Assembly: GCA_012727635.1 (NCBI GenBank)
Contig: JAAYGQ010000014.1
Coordinates: 1 to 55,939, forward strand
Origin: Tissierellia bacterium
Lineage (GTDB): Bacteria; Bacillota; Clostridia; Peptostreptococcales; Acidaminobacteraceae
Length of the DNA: 55,939 nt
Reading direction: 5' to 3'
Made by a program: the position numbers and the translations under genes. A model generated the notes under the pieces. That model saw nothing but the letters and a program-made list of their open reading frames with translations, did not search any database and was not told the origin of the DNA. Positions within the stretch are counted from its first letter, which is position 1. The number at the start of each line of letters is the position of its first letter. Below are positions 1 to 9,271 of the stretch, one piece after another.

Positions 1-179
1 CTTAGAAACTTACTAACCTCTTCACACTCTTTTAAACTTATTCCCTTTTCACTATCAATAAAAACACGTAAGTAATGGTGTGGGCCTTCTTTTACAAAGG
101 CAAGGTCATAAAGTTCCAAACCCTTGGGGCTTAAAAAGGGATCCAATATCTCTTTAACGGTATCACTGATACTTTTCAC
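1..179 (-). CDS. rimP: Ribosome maturation factor RimP, N-terminal part (cut by window edge)
   Basis: The first 59 codons read from a GTG start at 179; the rest lies beyond the window. The protein assists 30S subunit maturation in the cytoplasm. The segment KGLELYDLAFVKEG followed by HHYLRVFID and a CEEVSKF stretch is the typical N-terminal domain of RimP. An AGGAGGT ribosome binding site sits 5 bases before the GTG. It has its own strong promoter (253-281), placed just after the polC stop codon, and in Firmicutes it normally leads the nusA-infB operon. Identification is secure although partial. Confidence 0.9.
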   Translation of the reverse strand, partial: MKSISDTVKEILDPFLSPKGLELYDLAFVKEGPHHYLRVFIDSEKGISLKECEEVSKFL

Positions 180-208
180 CTTAACCTCCTTTTTTCTTTA
201 TTAAGAAC

Positions 209-233
209 GAAAGAGTGGGGGGCCCACTCTTTC
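209..233 (-). other. Hairpin in the rimP leader
   Basis: An 11-bp perfect stem (GAAAGAGTGGG pairing with CCCACTCTTTC) with a 3-base loop lies between the rimP promoter and its ribosome binding site. No run of T follows it on the minus strand (GTTCTTAATAAAG), so it is a poor terminator. It is downstream of the rimP promoter and so would be in the rimP leader RNA. It could stabilise the mRNA, or slow transcription leaving polC. Confidence 0.5.
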
Positions 234-252
234 AAAACGTTTCATCTTATGG

Positions 253-281
253 ATTATAGCATAAAAACCGCTAAATTTCAA
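253..281 (-). promoter_or_regulatory. Sigma-A-type promoter for rimP (nusA operon)
   Basis: On the minus strand, TTGAAA (276-281) and TATAAT (253-258) are separated by exactly 17 bases, with a TGC extended -10 element. The -35 box begins five bases after the polC stop codon, so the nusA-type operon has its own start point rather than relying only on readthrough from polC. Confidence 0.8.
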
Positions 282-286
282 GAAAT

Positions 287-3200
287 TTATAGAAACTCAA
301 ATAGGCTAATCTGGTTGCTCTCAGTGAGATCTTCTAGGCAGCCGTGGTTGCGAAGAGCTTCAACGGCTGTTCGATTGAGTTTTGCTCGGATTTGAAGATC
401 TTCAATACTGATAAAAGGCTCATTTCTTTCTCTAACAATTCCCTCGGCCGCCGTCAAACCAACACCACTAATGGCTCGGAGGGGGGGTAATATTTTCCCT
501 TTGGAAATAAGAAACTTCCACGCATGGGAGCGATAGAGATCCACGGCTTCGAATTCCAGGCCCCGGGCGTACATTTCATAGACCACTTCCATTAGGGCGA
601 AATAATCCTGTTCTTTTTTGGTCATATCGTTCCTGTCTTTTTCTGTATTGAGGAAAAACAGTACTCTTTCTATGCCCTTTGTCATATTCTCCGCATCAAA
701 ATCTTCAACCTTTGTACTAAAGTTCGAGGCATAAAAGGCCAAGGGATGATAGACCTTATAGTATGCAATACGAAAACTCATAAGAACATAGGCCACTGCG
801 TGGGCCTTTGGGAACATATAGGAGATACGATTGCAGGAGTTAAGGTACCACAGTGGGACCTTGGCTTTTTGCATAATGGCCAAATCCTCCTCACTGAGTC
901 CCTTGCCCTTTCTCACCCGCTCCATGATGTTAAAGGCCTGATCTCTTGGGATTCCCATTTGAATTCCATAGACCATAATCTGCTCTCTGGTGGCGATGAC
1001 ATCCTTTATGGTAATGGTGCCACTGCGCACAAGGTTTTGAGCATTGTTTATCCAAACGTTGGTACCGTGACTAAGTCCGGAAATTCGGATAAGATCTGCT
1101 AGATTTTGAGGTTTTGTATCTTCAAGCATACTACGAACAAAATTTGTACCGAATTCGGGAATTCCTAGGGTTCCTTTTTTTAAATCGTAGTCGTTGTTTT
1201 GGAGATTAAGGTTTTTTGTAGAGTTGAAGATACCAAGGATTTGCTTATCATCAAATCGTACCGTCGAGCTATTGACACCGGTCATTTCCTCCAAATCGTG
1301 AATTATGCTGGGAACATCATGACCCAATATATCCAGTTTTAAAAGTTTTCCCTGAAGGGCATCATAGTCAAAATGAGTGGTTATAACATCGCTATTGGGA
1401 TCGTTGGCCGGATACTGTATGGGGGTAAAATTATATATACTCTGATCTTGAGGAATAACAATAATACCACCGGGATGCTGACCGCTACTCCTACGAATAC
1501 CGGTTATGCGTGAGATAATACGTTCAACTTCGCGAGAAGATATTTTTTCTTCTCTTTCTTCATAATATTTCATAATATAGCCAAAAGCAGTGCGTTCAGC
1601 CACTTTACTCACGGTTCCAGCTTTAAAAACATGGCCTTTACCAAAGAGTTCTTCTGTATATTTATGAATCATTCCTTGAATATTTGGGGCAAAGTTTAGA
1701 TCTATATCAGGTTCTTTATTGCCTTCAAAACCCATAAAGGATTCAAAGGGAATATTAAAGCCATCTTTATTTAAAGCTCCACCACAGCGGGGACAATCTT
1801 TATCAAGCATATCAAAACCATTATCATAGAGGGCTTCATCGATAAATTCGCTATACTGACACTCACTGCAGTAGTAGTGAGGAGGAAGAGGATTTACCTC
1901 GGTAATGCCCGCCATAGTAGCAGCAAATGACGAACCCACGGAACCACGACTTCCTACAAGATAGCCCGCTTCCTTTGATTTGTTCACGAGTTTTTCTGCA
2001 ATAATATACAAAACAGCGAAACCATTATTTATAATAGCTCCCAGTTCATATTCCAGACGATTTTTAATCATTTCCGGTAAAGGTTTACCGTAACGATTCT
2101 GTGCACGTTCATAACATTTCTTTCTCAGTTCTTCTTCACTGCCCTCGATAAAGGGAGGGAAGGTTCCCTTGGGCATTGGCTGAATTTCTTCAATGCTATT
2201 CATGATTTTTAGAGAGTTGTCAATTACCACTTCTTCTGCCCTATCTCCAAGGTGAGAAAACTCATCAAGCATCTCTGCAGTGGTTCTAAAGTAGTGATTG
2301 CCTTCTTTCTCTAGAGAAAGGTTTTTGTTTTGTCCTGCACGAACAATATTTCTATATAAGAAGTCTTCTTTATCGAGATAGCGTACATCTCCCGTGGCAA
2401 CAACGCTAAGGGAAGCTCGGTCTCCTAGTTTCAGTATTTTATTGTGAATTTCTTTAACATCCTGAGTACCTTTAAGAATATGCCTATTTAAATATCGCTC
2501 ATATTGACCCAGGGGTTGGATTTCAAGATAATCATAAATCGTTAAAAATTCCAGAACTTCTTTTTCCGGCTTGCACATAATAAGATTATCTACAAGCCAA
2601 CCATCGCTGCCACTACTACCAATGTAAAAATACTCACGAAACTTTTTCAAGAGGCTGGCTGGAACCAGTGGTTTATTGTATTCAAGATAATTTAGATTGG
2701 AAATACTAGCCATTTCATAAAGTTTTTTGAGGGATTCTGTGTTTTTACAAAGTAGGCTCATAGCATATTTTCTTGAGGAAGATATATAGTATTGCTTATC
2801 GGCCAAAGTGTTAATCTGGGTGAAGCTTTCAACACCATCATTTTCAAGAAGACGCAAAAGAGATACGAAAATCTTCCCACATACAAGAGCATCGTCCAGA
2901 GCCCTATGATGTTCTTCCTGCCCAATTTTAAGGCGCTTGGCTACCTGATTAAGACGATGTCTTTTAATGTCTCGAAGTACAAGACGGCTCAGTGCCAAAG
3001 TGTCAATGCCTTGAGCTGAAAAGGAATATCCCAGGGAATCCGAAGCCTTTTGGATAAATCCCCGGTCAAAATCCAGATTGTGACCTACAATAGCATCTTC
3101 ACCTATAAAGGATAGAAAATCCTCAAAAACTTCCTCCAATCTAGGTGCACTACTGACCATTTCATTGGTTATCCCCGTCAGCTCCGTAATAAAAGGTGGA

Positions 3201-4498
3201 ATTTCCTGATGAGGTTTAATAAGGCAATGGAAACTATCCACAACATGATAATTTTGAATTCTAACGGCACCAATTTCGATAATTTCATCTCGGTCACTGC
3301 GAAGACCTGTAGTTTCCAGGTCCAGTGCAATAAATGTACCATGGAAAGAAAGGTCGTCGGACACATCGACAACTTTTTTCTCATCGTCATAAAACAATAT
3401 TTCCATCCCATAAAGGAGTTTTAAATCATATTTTTTTGAGCATTCAAAGGCCTTGGGAAAGGCATGGGCCGTAGAAAGATCAGTAATGGCCAGAGCTTTG
3501 TGCCCCCAAAGATGGGCTCTTTTCATATACTCTTCAATCTCTGCAACACCATCTATCTCGCTCATGGAGCTATGAAGATGAAGTTCCACCCTTTTTTTCG
3601 GAGCACGGTCCATTTTTGGGGCAGGCTTGTCCCCAGGATTGATCCGGTTTGGATATAGAATCATCTCGCGACTAAATTGATCAAAATTAAGATTGCCCTG
3701 TAGACGATAGTACTCTCCTTTTTGTAGTAAATCTTCAAGAATTTCTTCATCCTTATCACTGCAAAAAAGCTTACACCCCAGGGAAGCGCTACCATCGTAA
3801 ATGGTAAGATCTACCAGTTTTTTCCCACTTTTAAGTTCTCTTTTTTCGAAAAAAAGAAGTTCCCCTTCGATGGCTACTCTTTGTCCCTGTTCTTCTTCTA
3901 AAATATGGCTTATTTTAACAAAGGGTCCCTTTACCTCTTGAAGATATTTATGGGGGCGCTTTACTCTTTTTGTATTCTTAATTTGAGCACTTTGTTTAAC
4001 TAGAAGGCGCAGTTCTTCATCGATGGAATCATGGAAACAATCATCCTCTTCAAAATCATCCTCTTCAAAATTTGTTCTAAATTGATTTTCTTTGGAATTT
4101 TCCAAGGGTTCAATAAGCAGAGTAAGTTCTTTTTTCCATAGGGAAAAAAAATGGATGAAATGCTCTAAATGCTCTTCAAGCCACTGAGAGTCTTGGCAAG
4201 AGAGAAATAGCTCTTCTGCTTCTAAACGAAAGCAAAAGTCTTCGGGAAAAGCATCGCCTTTTTCGGCTAGCTCTTCTTCAAGATACAAAAACAGTCCACT
4301 TAAGCTGGTATCTTCCATGGCAATCACTCTAACCTGGATACCTAATTTTTCCGATAAATCAAGTTGGGCTTTTTCAATATTTCCTAATTTCTCGACACGG
4401 ATATACAGTGACAGCTCTTTGAGTTCTTCCAAAAAGAGGGCATGGTGTATCTCAATTTCTCCAAATTCTCTTTGGAAATATTCCTCAAAATTAAGCAT
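287..4498 (-). CDS. polC: DNA polymerase III PolC-type, alpha subunit with proofreading exonuclease
   Basis: Replicative DNA polymerase of low-GC Gram-positives, 1403 aa, the usual family length. Order of domains: variable N-terminal region with an acidic patch near 145-162, OB fold about 190-290, PHP domain beginning with HLHSSMSEIDG at 307, DEDDh exonuclease inserted in the PHP domain (LDLETTG at 392-398, later HNLDFD and HRALDDA), a zinc motif (CSEC ... CPRC), and the polymerase core with the catalytic PDIDLNF aspartates. After PDIDLNF this protein reads APN where many PolC read SGE. The start ATG overlaps the ispG stop by 8 bases and has AAAGGAG upstream. Last gene of the dxr-rseP-ispG-polC run. 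Confidence 0.97.
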   Translation of the reverse strand: MLNFEEYFQREFGEIEIHHALFLEELKELSLYIRVEKLGNIEKAQLDLSEKLGIQVRVIAMEDTSLSGLFLYLEEELAEKGDAFPEDFCFRLEAEELFLSCQDSQWLEEHLEHFIHFFSLWKKELTLLIEPLENSKENQFRTNFEEDDFEEDDCFHDSIDEELRLLVKQSAQIKNTKRVKRPHKYLQEVKGPFVKISHILEEEQGQRVAIEGELLFFEKRELKSGKKLVDLTIYDGSASLGCKLFCSDKDEEILEDLLQKGEYYRLQGNLNFDQFSREMILYPNRINPGDKPAPKMDRAPKKRVELHLHSSMSEIDGVAEIEEYMKRAHLWGHKALAITDLSTAHAFPKAFECSKKYDLKLLYGMEILFYDDEKKVVDVSDDLSFHGTFIALDLETTGLRSDRDEIIEIGAVRIQNYHVVDSFHCLIKPHQEIPPFITELTGITNEMVSSAPRLEEVFEDFLSFIGEDAIVGHNLDFDRGFIQKASDSLGYSFSAQGIDTLALSRLVLRDIKRHRLNQVAKRLKIGQEEHHRALDDALVCGKIFVSLLRLLENDGVESFTQINTLADKQYYISSSRKYAMSLLCKNTESLKKLYEMASISNLNYLEYNKPLVPASLLKKFREYFYIGSSGSDGWLVDNLIMCKPEKEVLEFLTIYDYLEIQPLGQYERYLNRHILKGTQDVKEIHNKILKLGDRASLSVVATGDVRYLDKEDFLYRNIVRAGQNKNLSLEKEGNHYFRTTAEMLDEFSHLGDRAEEVVIDNSLKIMNSIEEIQPMPKGTFPPFIEGSEEELRKKCYERAQNRYGKPLPEMIKNRLEYELGAIINNGFAVLYIIAEKLVNKSKEAGYLVGSRGSVGSSFAATMAGITEVNPLPPHYYCSECQYSEFIDEALYDNGFDMLDKDCPRCGGALNKDGFNIPFESFMGFEGNKEPDIDLNFAPNIQGMIHKYTEELFGKGHVFKAGTVSKVAERTAFGYIMKYYEEREEKISSREVERIISRITGIRRSSGQHPGGIIVIPQDQSIYNFTPIQYPANDPNSDVITTHFDYDALQGKLLKLDILGHDVPSIIHDLEEMTGVNSSTVRFDDKQILGIFNSTKNLNLQNNDYDLKKGTLGIPEFGTNFVRSMLEDTKPQNLADLIRISGLSHGTNVWINNAQNLVRSGTITIKDVIATREQIMVYGIQMGIPRDQAFNIMERVRKGKGLSEEDLAIMQKAKVPLWYLNSCNRISYMFPKAHAVAYVLMSFRIAYYKVYHPLAFYASNFSTKVEDFDAENMTKGIERVLFFLNTEKDRNDMTKKEQDYFALMEVVYEMYARGLEFEAVDLYRSHAWKFLISKGKILPPLRAISGVGLTAAEGIVRERNEPFISIEDLQIRAKLNRTAVEALRNHGCLEDLTESNQISLFEFL

Positions 4499-5540
4499 CG
4501 TTTGCTCCTTTTATCTCCTCCATTAAGCGAATGAAGAGATCTTCCTCCCCCACTTTTTCAACAATCTCGCCTTTTTTAAATAACAGGGCAGAACCTCTGC
4601 CACCAGCTATTCCTATATCGGCTGCTCGAGCTTCACCGGGTCCATTGACTGCACAGCCCATAATTGCAATGGTAAGGTCAGTATCCATGTCTTTAACAGC
4701 TTCACTTACTCTTGTTGCCAAACTGGCTAAATTCATTTCACAACGGCCGCAGGTAGGACAACTGATAACATTAACGCCGGTACGCAGTCCCAAAACCTTT
4801 AGAATCTCCTTAGCTACGGGAATTTCTTGTTTGGGGTCTCCTGTAATGGAAACTCTTATTGTATCACCATAGCCTTTTAAAAGCAGACTACCGATACCAA
4901 TGGCGGACTTAATAATAGCGGTTTCATATATGCCCGCTTCGGTAACACCCAAATGAAGAGGATAGGAAAATAGCTTTCCTAGCTCCTCGTTAATGGCCAC
5001 ATTTAGAGCTACGTCGCTGGCTTTGGCCGATAGAACAATCTTTTCAAAACCTTTGCTTTCAAAGTAGGCAACATATTTTCTCATGCTCTCCAGCATAGCC
5101 TGGACACTAATACCATATTTATCAAGAAATTCTTTTTCAAGACTACCCGAGTTGATACCAATACGAATGGCAGCGTCTTTCTTTTTAGCCAGAGTCAGTA
5201 TTTGGTCAAGTTCCTCTAAGGGCATATTTCCCGGATTAATTCTAATTTTATCAGCACCGGCTTCAAGGGCAAGCAGTGCCATTTTTGAATTAAAATGGAT
5301 GTCTGCAACAATAGGAATGTGGATTTGTGCTTTAATCTCCCCTATTGCCCGAGCCGCTTCTTCGGTATTGGCTGTAACACGTATTATTTCACAGCCAAGG
5401 CCTTCTAGCTCAAGAATCTGCCTTACCGTAGCTTCTACATCTTCGGTTTTCGTTGTGGTCATCGATTGAATCACAGGAGGGAAGCCTCCTCCTATAATGC
5501 GATTGCCAACTCTAACAGCTTTTGTCATTATCCTATCCAT
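4491..5540 (-). CDS. ispG: 4-hydroxy-3-methylbut-2-enyl diphosphate synthase (IspG/GcpE)
   Basis: Sixth step of the MEP isoprenoid pathway: reductive ring opening of MEcPP to HMBPP using a 4Fe-4S cluster. 349 aa, normal length for the bacterial two-domain form. The N-terminal TIM-barrel half carries VIQSMTTTKTEDV; the C-terminal half has the cluster ligands C261 and C264 (SCPTCGRC) and C296 (MGCAVNGPGEA), with E303 as the usual fourth ligand. The first ATG at 5540 overlaps the rseP stop; a second ATG at 5528 overlaps that stop directly (TAATG) and is an alternative start. Lies with dxr, another MEP gene. Confidence 0.96.
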   Translation of the reverse strand: MDRIMTKAVRVGNRIIGGGFPPVIQSMTTTKTEDVEATVRQILELEGLGCEIIRVTANTEEAARAIGEIKAQIHIPIVADIHFNSKMALLALEAGADKIRINPGNMPLEELDQILTLAKKKDAAIRIGINSGSLEKEFLDKYGISVQAMLESMRKYVAYFESKGFEKIVLSAKASDVALNVAINEELGKLFSYPLHLGVTEAGIYETAIIKSAIGIGSLLLKGYGDTIRVSITGDPKQEIPVAKEILKVLGLRTGVNVISCPTCGRCEMNLASLATRVSEAVKDMDTDLTIAIMGCAVNGPGEARAADIGIAGGRGSALLFKKGEIVEKVGEEDLFIRLMEEIKGANDA

Positions 5541-6526
5541 TTCTTTATATCCAAAAAGGTAACAAACAGCATTAGTAGCATAAGAAATACAAATCCAACC
5601 ATATGGACAAAGCCCTCTTTATCCGGATCCAGAGGCTTACCTCGGATCAACTCTATTAGGATAAAAAGTAGCCTTCCTCCATCTAAAGCAGGTATGGGCA
5701 GTAAATTCATAACCCCAAGATTCATGCTAAAAAAAGCAGTAAAAAATACTACGGTTACAAAGCCTGCCTTAGTCACATCGTCTACAAGTTTCACAAGACC
5801 TAGGGGGCCCGCTACGTCGGCACTACTGACACTTCCTTTAAAGAGTTGAGAGAAAAAAGTAAAAAAGCTTCCAAATATAAGCCCCATTTGTTTCAATGAA
5901 TATTTGATGGCCGCAGGAAAATTCTTTTCTCTTCCTTGAATAACGCCGATAATTCGATTGCCTTCTCGAATCTGTGGATTGATGACATAGCTTTGAATTT
6001 CATTGTTGCCTTTTTTTACTTTTACTGCAATTTCCCCGGTGCTTTCTCGAACCTTGATTACCATTTCTTCCCAGTTTAGAATTTCGACACCGTCGATCTC
6101 AACGATCCGGTCCCCCACCTCAATACCTGCAAGATTTGCAGGGCTTCCTTCTAAAACTTCAGAAATTTGGAGGCTAGGTATGCCGGTGAAACTATTGAGC
6201 CCAATAAAAAGCAGGAGGGCCAGAAGAAAGTTCATCATGGGTCCAGCAATAATGATGCTAAATCGTTGCCAGGCAGTTTTTTCACTAAAGCTTCCTTGGA
6301 TACCGCTGGACTCATCTTCCCCTTCCATTTTGCAAAATCCTCCCAGGGGTAGGGCCCTAAGGGAGTACTGGGTCATTCCCTTTGTCTTTGAAAATAAAAC
6401 TGGTCCCATACCAAGGGCAAATTCATGGACAGTGACCCCATGTTTTCTTGCCATAATAAAATGACCCATTTCATGAAAAAAGACGATTAGATTAAATATG
6501 ATTATAAAATTTACTAAGGTTTGCAT
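5528..6526 (-). CDS. rseP: Site-2 intramembrane zinc metalloprotease RseP
   Basis: Membrane protease that cuts transmembrane segments of anti-sigma factors, signal peptides and similar substrates. 332 aa. The first membrane segment carries the zinc motif H18-E19-M-G-H22; a PDZ domain follows at about 100-180 (GSPANLAGIEVGDRIVEIDG), and the second catalytic motif NLLPIPALDGGRL lies near residue 275 in another membrane segment. Hydrophobic segments also occur near residues 90-110 and at the C-terminus. It overlaps dxr upstream and ispG downstream by about 13 bases each, the common Firmicutes arrangement. Confidence 0.95.
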   Translation of the reverse strand: MQTLVNFIIIFNLIVFFHEMGHFIMARKHGVTVHEFALGMGPVLFSKTKGMTQYSLRALPLGGFCKMEGEDESSGIQGSFSEKTAWQRFSIIIAGPMMNFLLALLLFIGLNSFTGIPSLQISEVLEGSPANLAGIEVGDRIVEIDGVEILNWEEMVIKVRESTGEIAVKVKKGNNEIQSYVINPQIREGNRIIGVIQGREKNFPAAIKYSLKQMGLIFGSFFTFFSQLFKGSVSSADVAGPLGLVKLVDDVTKAGFVTVVFFTAFFSMNLGVMNLLPIPALDGGRLLFILIELIRGKPLDPDKEGFVHMVGFVFLMLLMLFVTFLDIKKWIG

Positions 6527-7650
6527 ATTTCCTCCGTTTTAAAGCGGATTCTTTTTTCTTCTTCAAGTAAATCTTGAAGATCCCTGGGCTCAAAGAATCT
6601 TTCATCAAAGGCCTGATTCAGACCTGAAAATAATTCTTTTAAACTCAGTTCATCCTTTAAAAAGTATTCCACTAAAACTTCATTTATTGTGTTTAATAGA
6701 AGGGGTCTGTTGCCCCCCTCTTCTAAGGCCTTATAGCAGTAGTCCAGTGTTGGATATTTATCTCTATCCACATCTTCGAAGTGCAAAAGCCCTGCTTGAG
6801 CTAGGTCAAGTCGGGGCAGGTCCAAGGGTAATCTGCTCTTTTCGTTTAGGGCGTAGTGGATGGGTTGACGCATATCGGATATACCCAATTGGGCTAAGAG
6901 ACTACCATCGTCATACTGCACCAAGGAGTGAACAATGCTTTGGCGGTGAATCAAAACATCAATTTGTTTTGGTGGGATTTTAAAGAGCCAGTGGGCTTCC
7001 ATAACCTCTAGACCCTTATTCATCATTGTAGCAGAGTCAATCGTAATTTTTTGACCCATACTCCAGTTAGGGTGCTTAAGGGCTTCTTTAGAACTTTTAG
7101 TAAGCATTTCTGTTTTTGTTAGATCTCTAAAAGCTCCACCCGAGGCAGTTAGGATAAGTTTTTCAATTCCCCGATTGTTTTTCCCTTCCAAACACTGCCA
7201 TATGGCACTGTGTTCTGAATCCACTGGTAGGATTACTCCTCGGTTTTCAGTTGCTAAATCTGTAAGGAGCTTTCCGGCACTTACTAAACTTTCTTTATTG
7301 GCCAGGGCTAGTTTTCCCCCTCCTTCAAGAATCCACCAACTGGAGGAAAGTCCGCTCATACCCATCATTGCGTTTAAAACAATGTCGGCCTCTTCGTACC
7401 TCAACAAACTTTCAAGGTCATTGGGGCCTATAATTTTAGTTGAACCATAAAACTTGCCAAGACTATGGTAAGCTTCCATAGATGTTATAAGGGCAATTTT
7501 TGGCGAGAATTCATCAATGATTCTCTTTGCTTTTTCTATGTTTTGATGCACAGAGAAAAAAGAAAGTTTAAAATCTTCTTCCCTGCGCAAAATATCAAGT
7601 GTTTGTGTACCAATGGAACCACTGGCACCTAATAATCCTATTTTTTTCAT
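6514..7650 (-). CDS. dxr: 1-deoxy-D-xylulose 5-phosphate reductoisomerase
   Basis: Converts DXP to MEP with NADPH, the committed step of the MEP isoprenoid pathway. 378 aa. NADPH-binding GASGSIGTQTLDI lies at 8-20; LANKESLVSAG and PVDSEHSAI are the active-site segments, and GGAFRDL with HPNWSMGQKITIDSATMMNKG the rest of the catalytic core. Start ATG at 7650 follows a GAGG site. It has its own promoter (7667-7695) and a terminator separates it from cdsA, so dxr starts a fresh transcript that continues into rseP, ispG and polC. Confidence 0.97.
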   Translation of the reverse strand: MKKIGLLGASGSIGTQTLDILRREEDFKLSFFSVHQNIEKAKRIIDEFSPKIALITSMEAYHSLGKFYGSTKIIGPNDLESLLRYEEADIVLNAMMGMSGLSSSWWILEGGGKLALANKESLVSAGKLLTDLATENRGVILPVDSEHSAIWQCLEGKNNRGIEKLILTASGGAFRDLTKTEMLTKSSKEALKHPNWSMGQKITIDSATMMNKGLEVMEAHWLFKIPPKQIDVLIHRQSIVHSLVQYDDGSLLAQLGISDMRQPIHYALNEKSRLPLDLPRLDLAQAGLLHFEDVDRDKYPTLDYCYKALEEGGNRPLLLNTINEVLVEYFLKDELSLKELFSGLNQAFDERFFEPRDLQDLLEEEKRIRFKTEEICKP

Positions 7651-7666
7651 AATAACCTCGCTAATA

Positions 7667-7695
7667 AGTATACACTAGAATCTCTATACTTTCCA
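7667..7695 (-). promoter_or_regulatory. Probable promoter for dxr-rseP-ispG-polC
   Basis: TATACT (7667-7672) is preceded at exactly 17 bases by TGGAAA (7690-7695), a 4/6 match to the -35 consensus. It lies between the terminator after cdsA and the dxr start. A small GGCAG-TTTTT-CTGCC hairpin (7722-7736) lies just upstream; its role is unclear. Confidence 0.55.
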
Positions 7696-7771
7696 TAGGA
7701 GGCAATGGTCGAAAAGTTCTTGGCAGTTTTTCTGCCGACATTAAATCTAGTGATGATTTTCCTAAAACATG

Positions 7772-7800
7772 AAAAAAAGGAGAATAGATCTCCTTTTTTT
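7772..7800 (-). terminator. Intrinsic terminator after cdsA (near-symmetric)
   Basis: The arms AAAAAAAGGAGA and TCTCCTTTTTTT form a stem with a five-base loop. On the minus strand, which carries cdsA, the hairpin is followed by a T run; because the A and T runs mirror each other it can work in both directions. It separates the rpsB-to-cdsA group from dxr. Confidence 0.75.
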
Positions 7801-7830
7801 ATACTATAAAATTACAATTTCTTTTATGGA

Positions 7831-8592
7831 TTAAAAAAAGTTATGCATAAGATAAAGCAGAACGGTTGCAAACATAACGGAAATAAAACGATCAAGCATC
7901 CCACCGTGGCCTGGCATCAGAACGCCAAAGTCCTTAACGCCGGCACTTCTTTTAATATAACTTCCAAAGAAATCTCCTGCTTGGGCGAAAATTCCGCCAA
8001 GAACACCGTAAATAATCAGTGTAATAAAGGAGATATCCTTTATAAAAATTGCCTTTGCCACAGCAATAATTATGAGTCCCCCTATTAACCCTCCCAGGGC
8101 CCCTTCCACTGTTTTCTTAGGGCTTATGGTGGTGTAATGGGTCTTTCCAAAATATGTCCCCACATAATAGGCAACGGTATCATTACCCCAAGCTAAAATA
8201 AGAGGCAGAATATAAAGGTATTTAATGGGAGAAAAGGCTATGAGCCTATAAAGAAGTAAAAATGGAAAGAAAACAAAGAAATAAGAAAAACTATTAATAT
8301 AGGTTCGTTGGAGATCCATGGGGCTCATCATAAGACTCAGGCCTAGTGAAATAACCAAATAAACAAAACCCAGAGCCATAGCAAGATCCCAGGGTAAAAA
8401 GTAACTTAAAACAACAAAAATCGCACTTAAGAAGTCATCAAAGCGAAAGGAAGAGCCTAGTGTTCCTTTTAGTTCCATCATGCAAAGAAGTGTCAGCATA
8501 ATAAAACCAATTCTTAAGGGCAAACCACCTATGTATAATAGTAAAAAAAGTAGGACAATACCGACAATAGCACTAACCACTCGCTTATTCAT
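7831..8592 (-). CDS. cdsA: Phosphatidate cytidylyltransferase
   Basis: Makes CDP-diacylglycerol from phosphatidic acid and CTP for phospholipid synthesis in the membrane. About 253 aa, mostly hydrophobic with seven or eight membrane segments. The family signature near the C-terminus is present (SPKKTVEGALGG, then KRSAGVKDFG and PGHGGMLDR). A TTG at 8607 opens the frame, but GGAGGAG overlaps that TTG and is well spaced only for the ATG pair at 8595/8592, so I place the start at 8592, overlapping the uppS stop. Terminator 7772-7800 follows. Confidence 0.93.
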   Translation of the reverse strand: MNKRVVSAIVGIVLLFLLLYIGGLPLRIGFIMLTLLCMMELKGTLGSSFRFDDFLSAIFVVLSYFLPWDLAMALGFVYLVISLGLSLMMSPMDLQRTYINSFSYFFVFFPFLLLYRLIAFSPIKYLYILPLILAWGNDTVAYYVGTYFGKTHYTTISPKKTVEGALGGLIGGLIIIAVAKAIFIKDISFITLIIYGVLGGIFAQAGDFFGSYIKRSAGVKDFGVLMPGHGGMLDRFISVMFATVLLYLMHNFF

Positions 8593-9271
8593 CATCAACT
8601 CCTCCAAAACGTCGTTTGCGACTCGAGAAATCCTCTAAAGCAATTAAATACTGATCTTTATCAAAATCTGGCCATAGAACCTGAGTAAAGTATAACTCAC
8701 TATAGGCCATTTGGAAAAGGAGAAAATTGCTTATTCTATGCTCTCCGCTGGTACGAATAATAAGGTCCGGATCCGGCATTCCTGCTGTATAGAGAAGATC
8801 TTTGAAATCTTTCTCATCAACATGCTTGGTTTCTTTTTCCAGAAGAAGATTCACCGCTCTTAGTATTTCAGCTCTCCCCCCATAGCCTAGGGCAAGACAA
8901 ACATGAATCTCGTTATTATTCTTTGTAGTTTCTAGGGCTTTTTCTAAAACAAAGCGAACCGGTGCGGAAAAGAGGGATACATCACCTAAAATATGAATTC
9001 GCGCTCCCTCTTTATTCAGCTCCGGAAGTTCTTTATTAAAAAATTCAATCAATAGGTTCATTAAGAAACGGACTTCTTGAAGGGGTCTTTTAAAATTTTC
9101 TGTGCTAAAGGCATAAAAACTCAAATATCGGATCTTTAAATCTTTGCTGGTTTGAATAATATTTCGGATATTTTCCGTACCGGCACGGTGGCCATCGCTC
9201 CGAGATAAACCTCGACCCTTAGCCCATCGACCATTTCCATCCATTATAAAACCAACATGCTCAGGAAACAT
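8585..9271 (-). CDS. uppS: Undecaprenyl diphosphate synthase (cis-prenyltransferase)
   Basis: Condenses isopentenyl diphosphate units onto farnesyl diphosphate to give the C55 lipid carrier for peptidoglycan. 228 aa, at the short end of the family. HVGFIMDGNGRWA at 5-17 holds catalytic D11; STENFKRP and the C-terminal DPDLIIRTSGEHRISNFLL motif are intact. The start overlaps the frr stop (TAATG). It uses the product of the MEP pathway genes encoded just downstream (dxr, ispG). Confidence 0.96.
   Translation of the reverse strand: MFPEHVGFIMDGNGRWAKGRGLSRSDGHRAGTENIRNIIQTSKDLKIRYLSFYAFSTENFKRPLQEVRFLMNLLIEFFNKELPELNKEGARIHILGDVSLFSAPVRFVLEKALETTKNNNEIHVCLALGYGGRAEILRAVNLLLEKETKHVDEKDFKDLLYTAGMPDPDLIIRTSGEHRISNFLLFQMAYSELYFTQVLWPDFDKDQYLIALEDFSSRKRRFGGVDDE

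Noticed and set aside
209-233. Hairpin as the polC terminator.
   Set aside because: No T run follows, and a better-than-average promoter for rimP lies upstream of it, so it belongs to the rimP transcript.
4600-5850. Long open frames opposite ispG and rseP.
   Set aside because: They mirror the codon structure of conserved genes and lack binding sites and family motifs.
7705-7809. A 34-codon plus-strand frame (MVEKFLAVFLPTLNLVMIFL, then a charged tail) with AGGAGG upstream, resembling a type I toxin peptide.
   Set aside because: The binding site is only two bases from the ATG, no plus-strand promoter was found, and the 3' end is simply the cdsA terminator. No antisense RNA signal seen.
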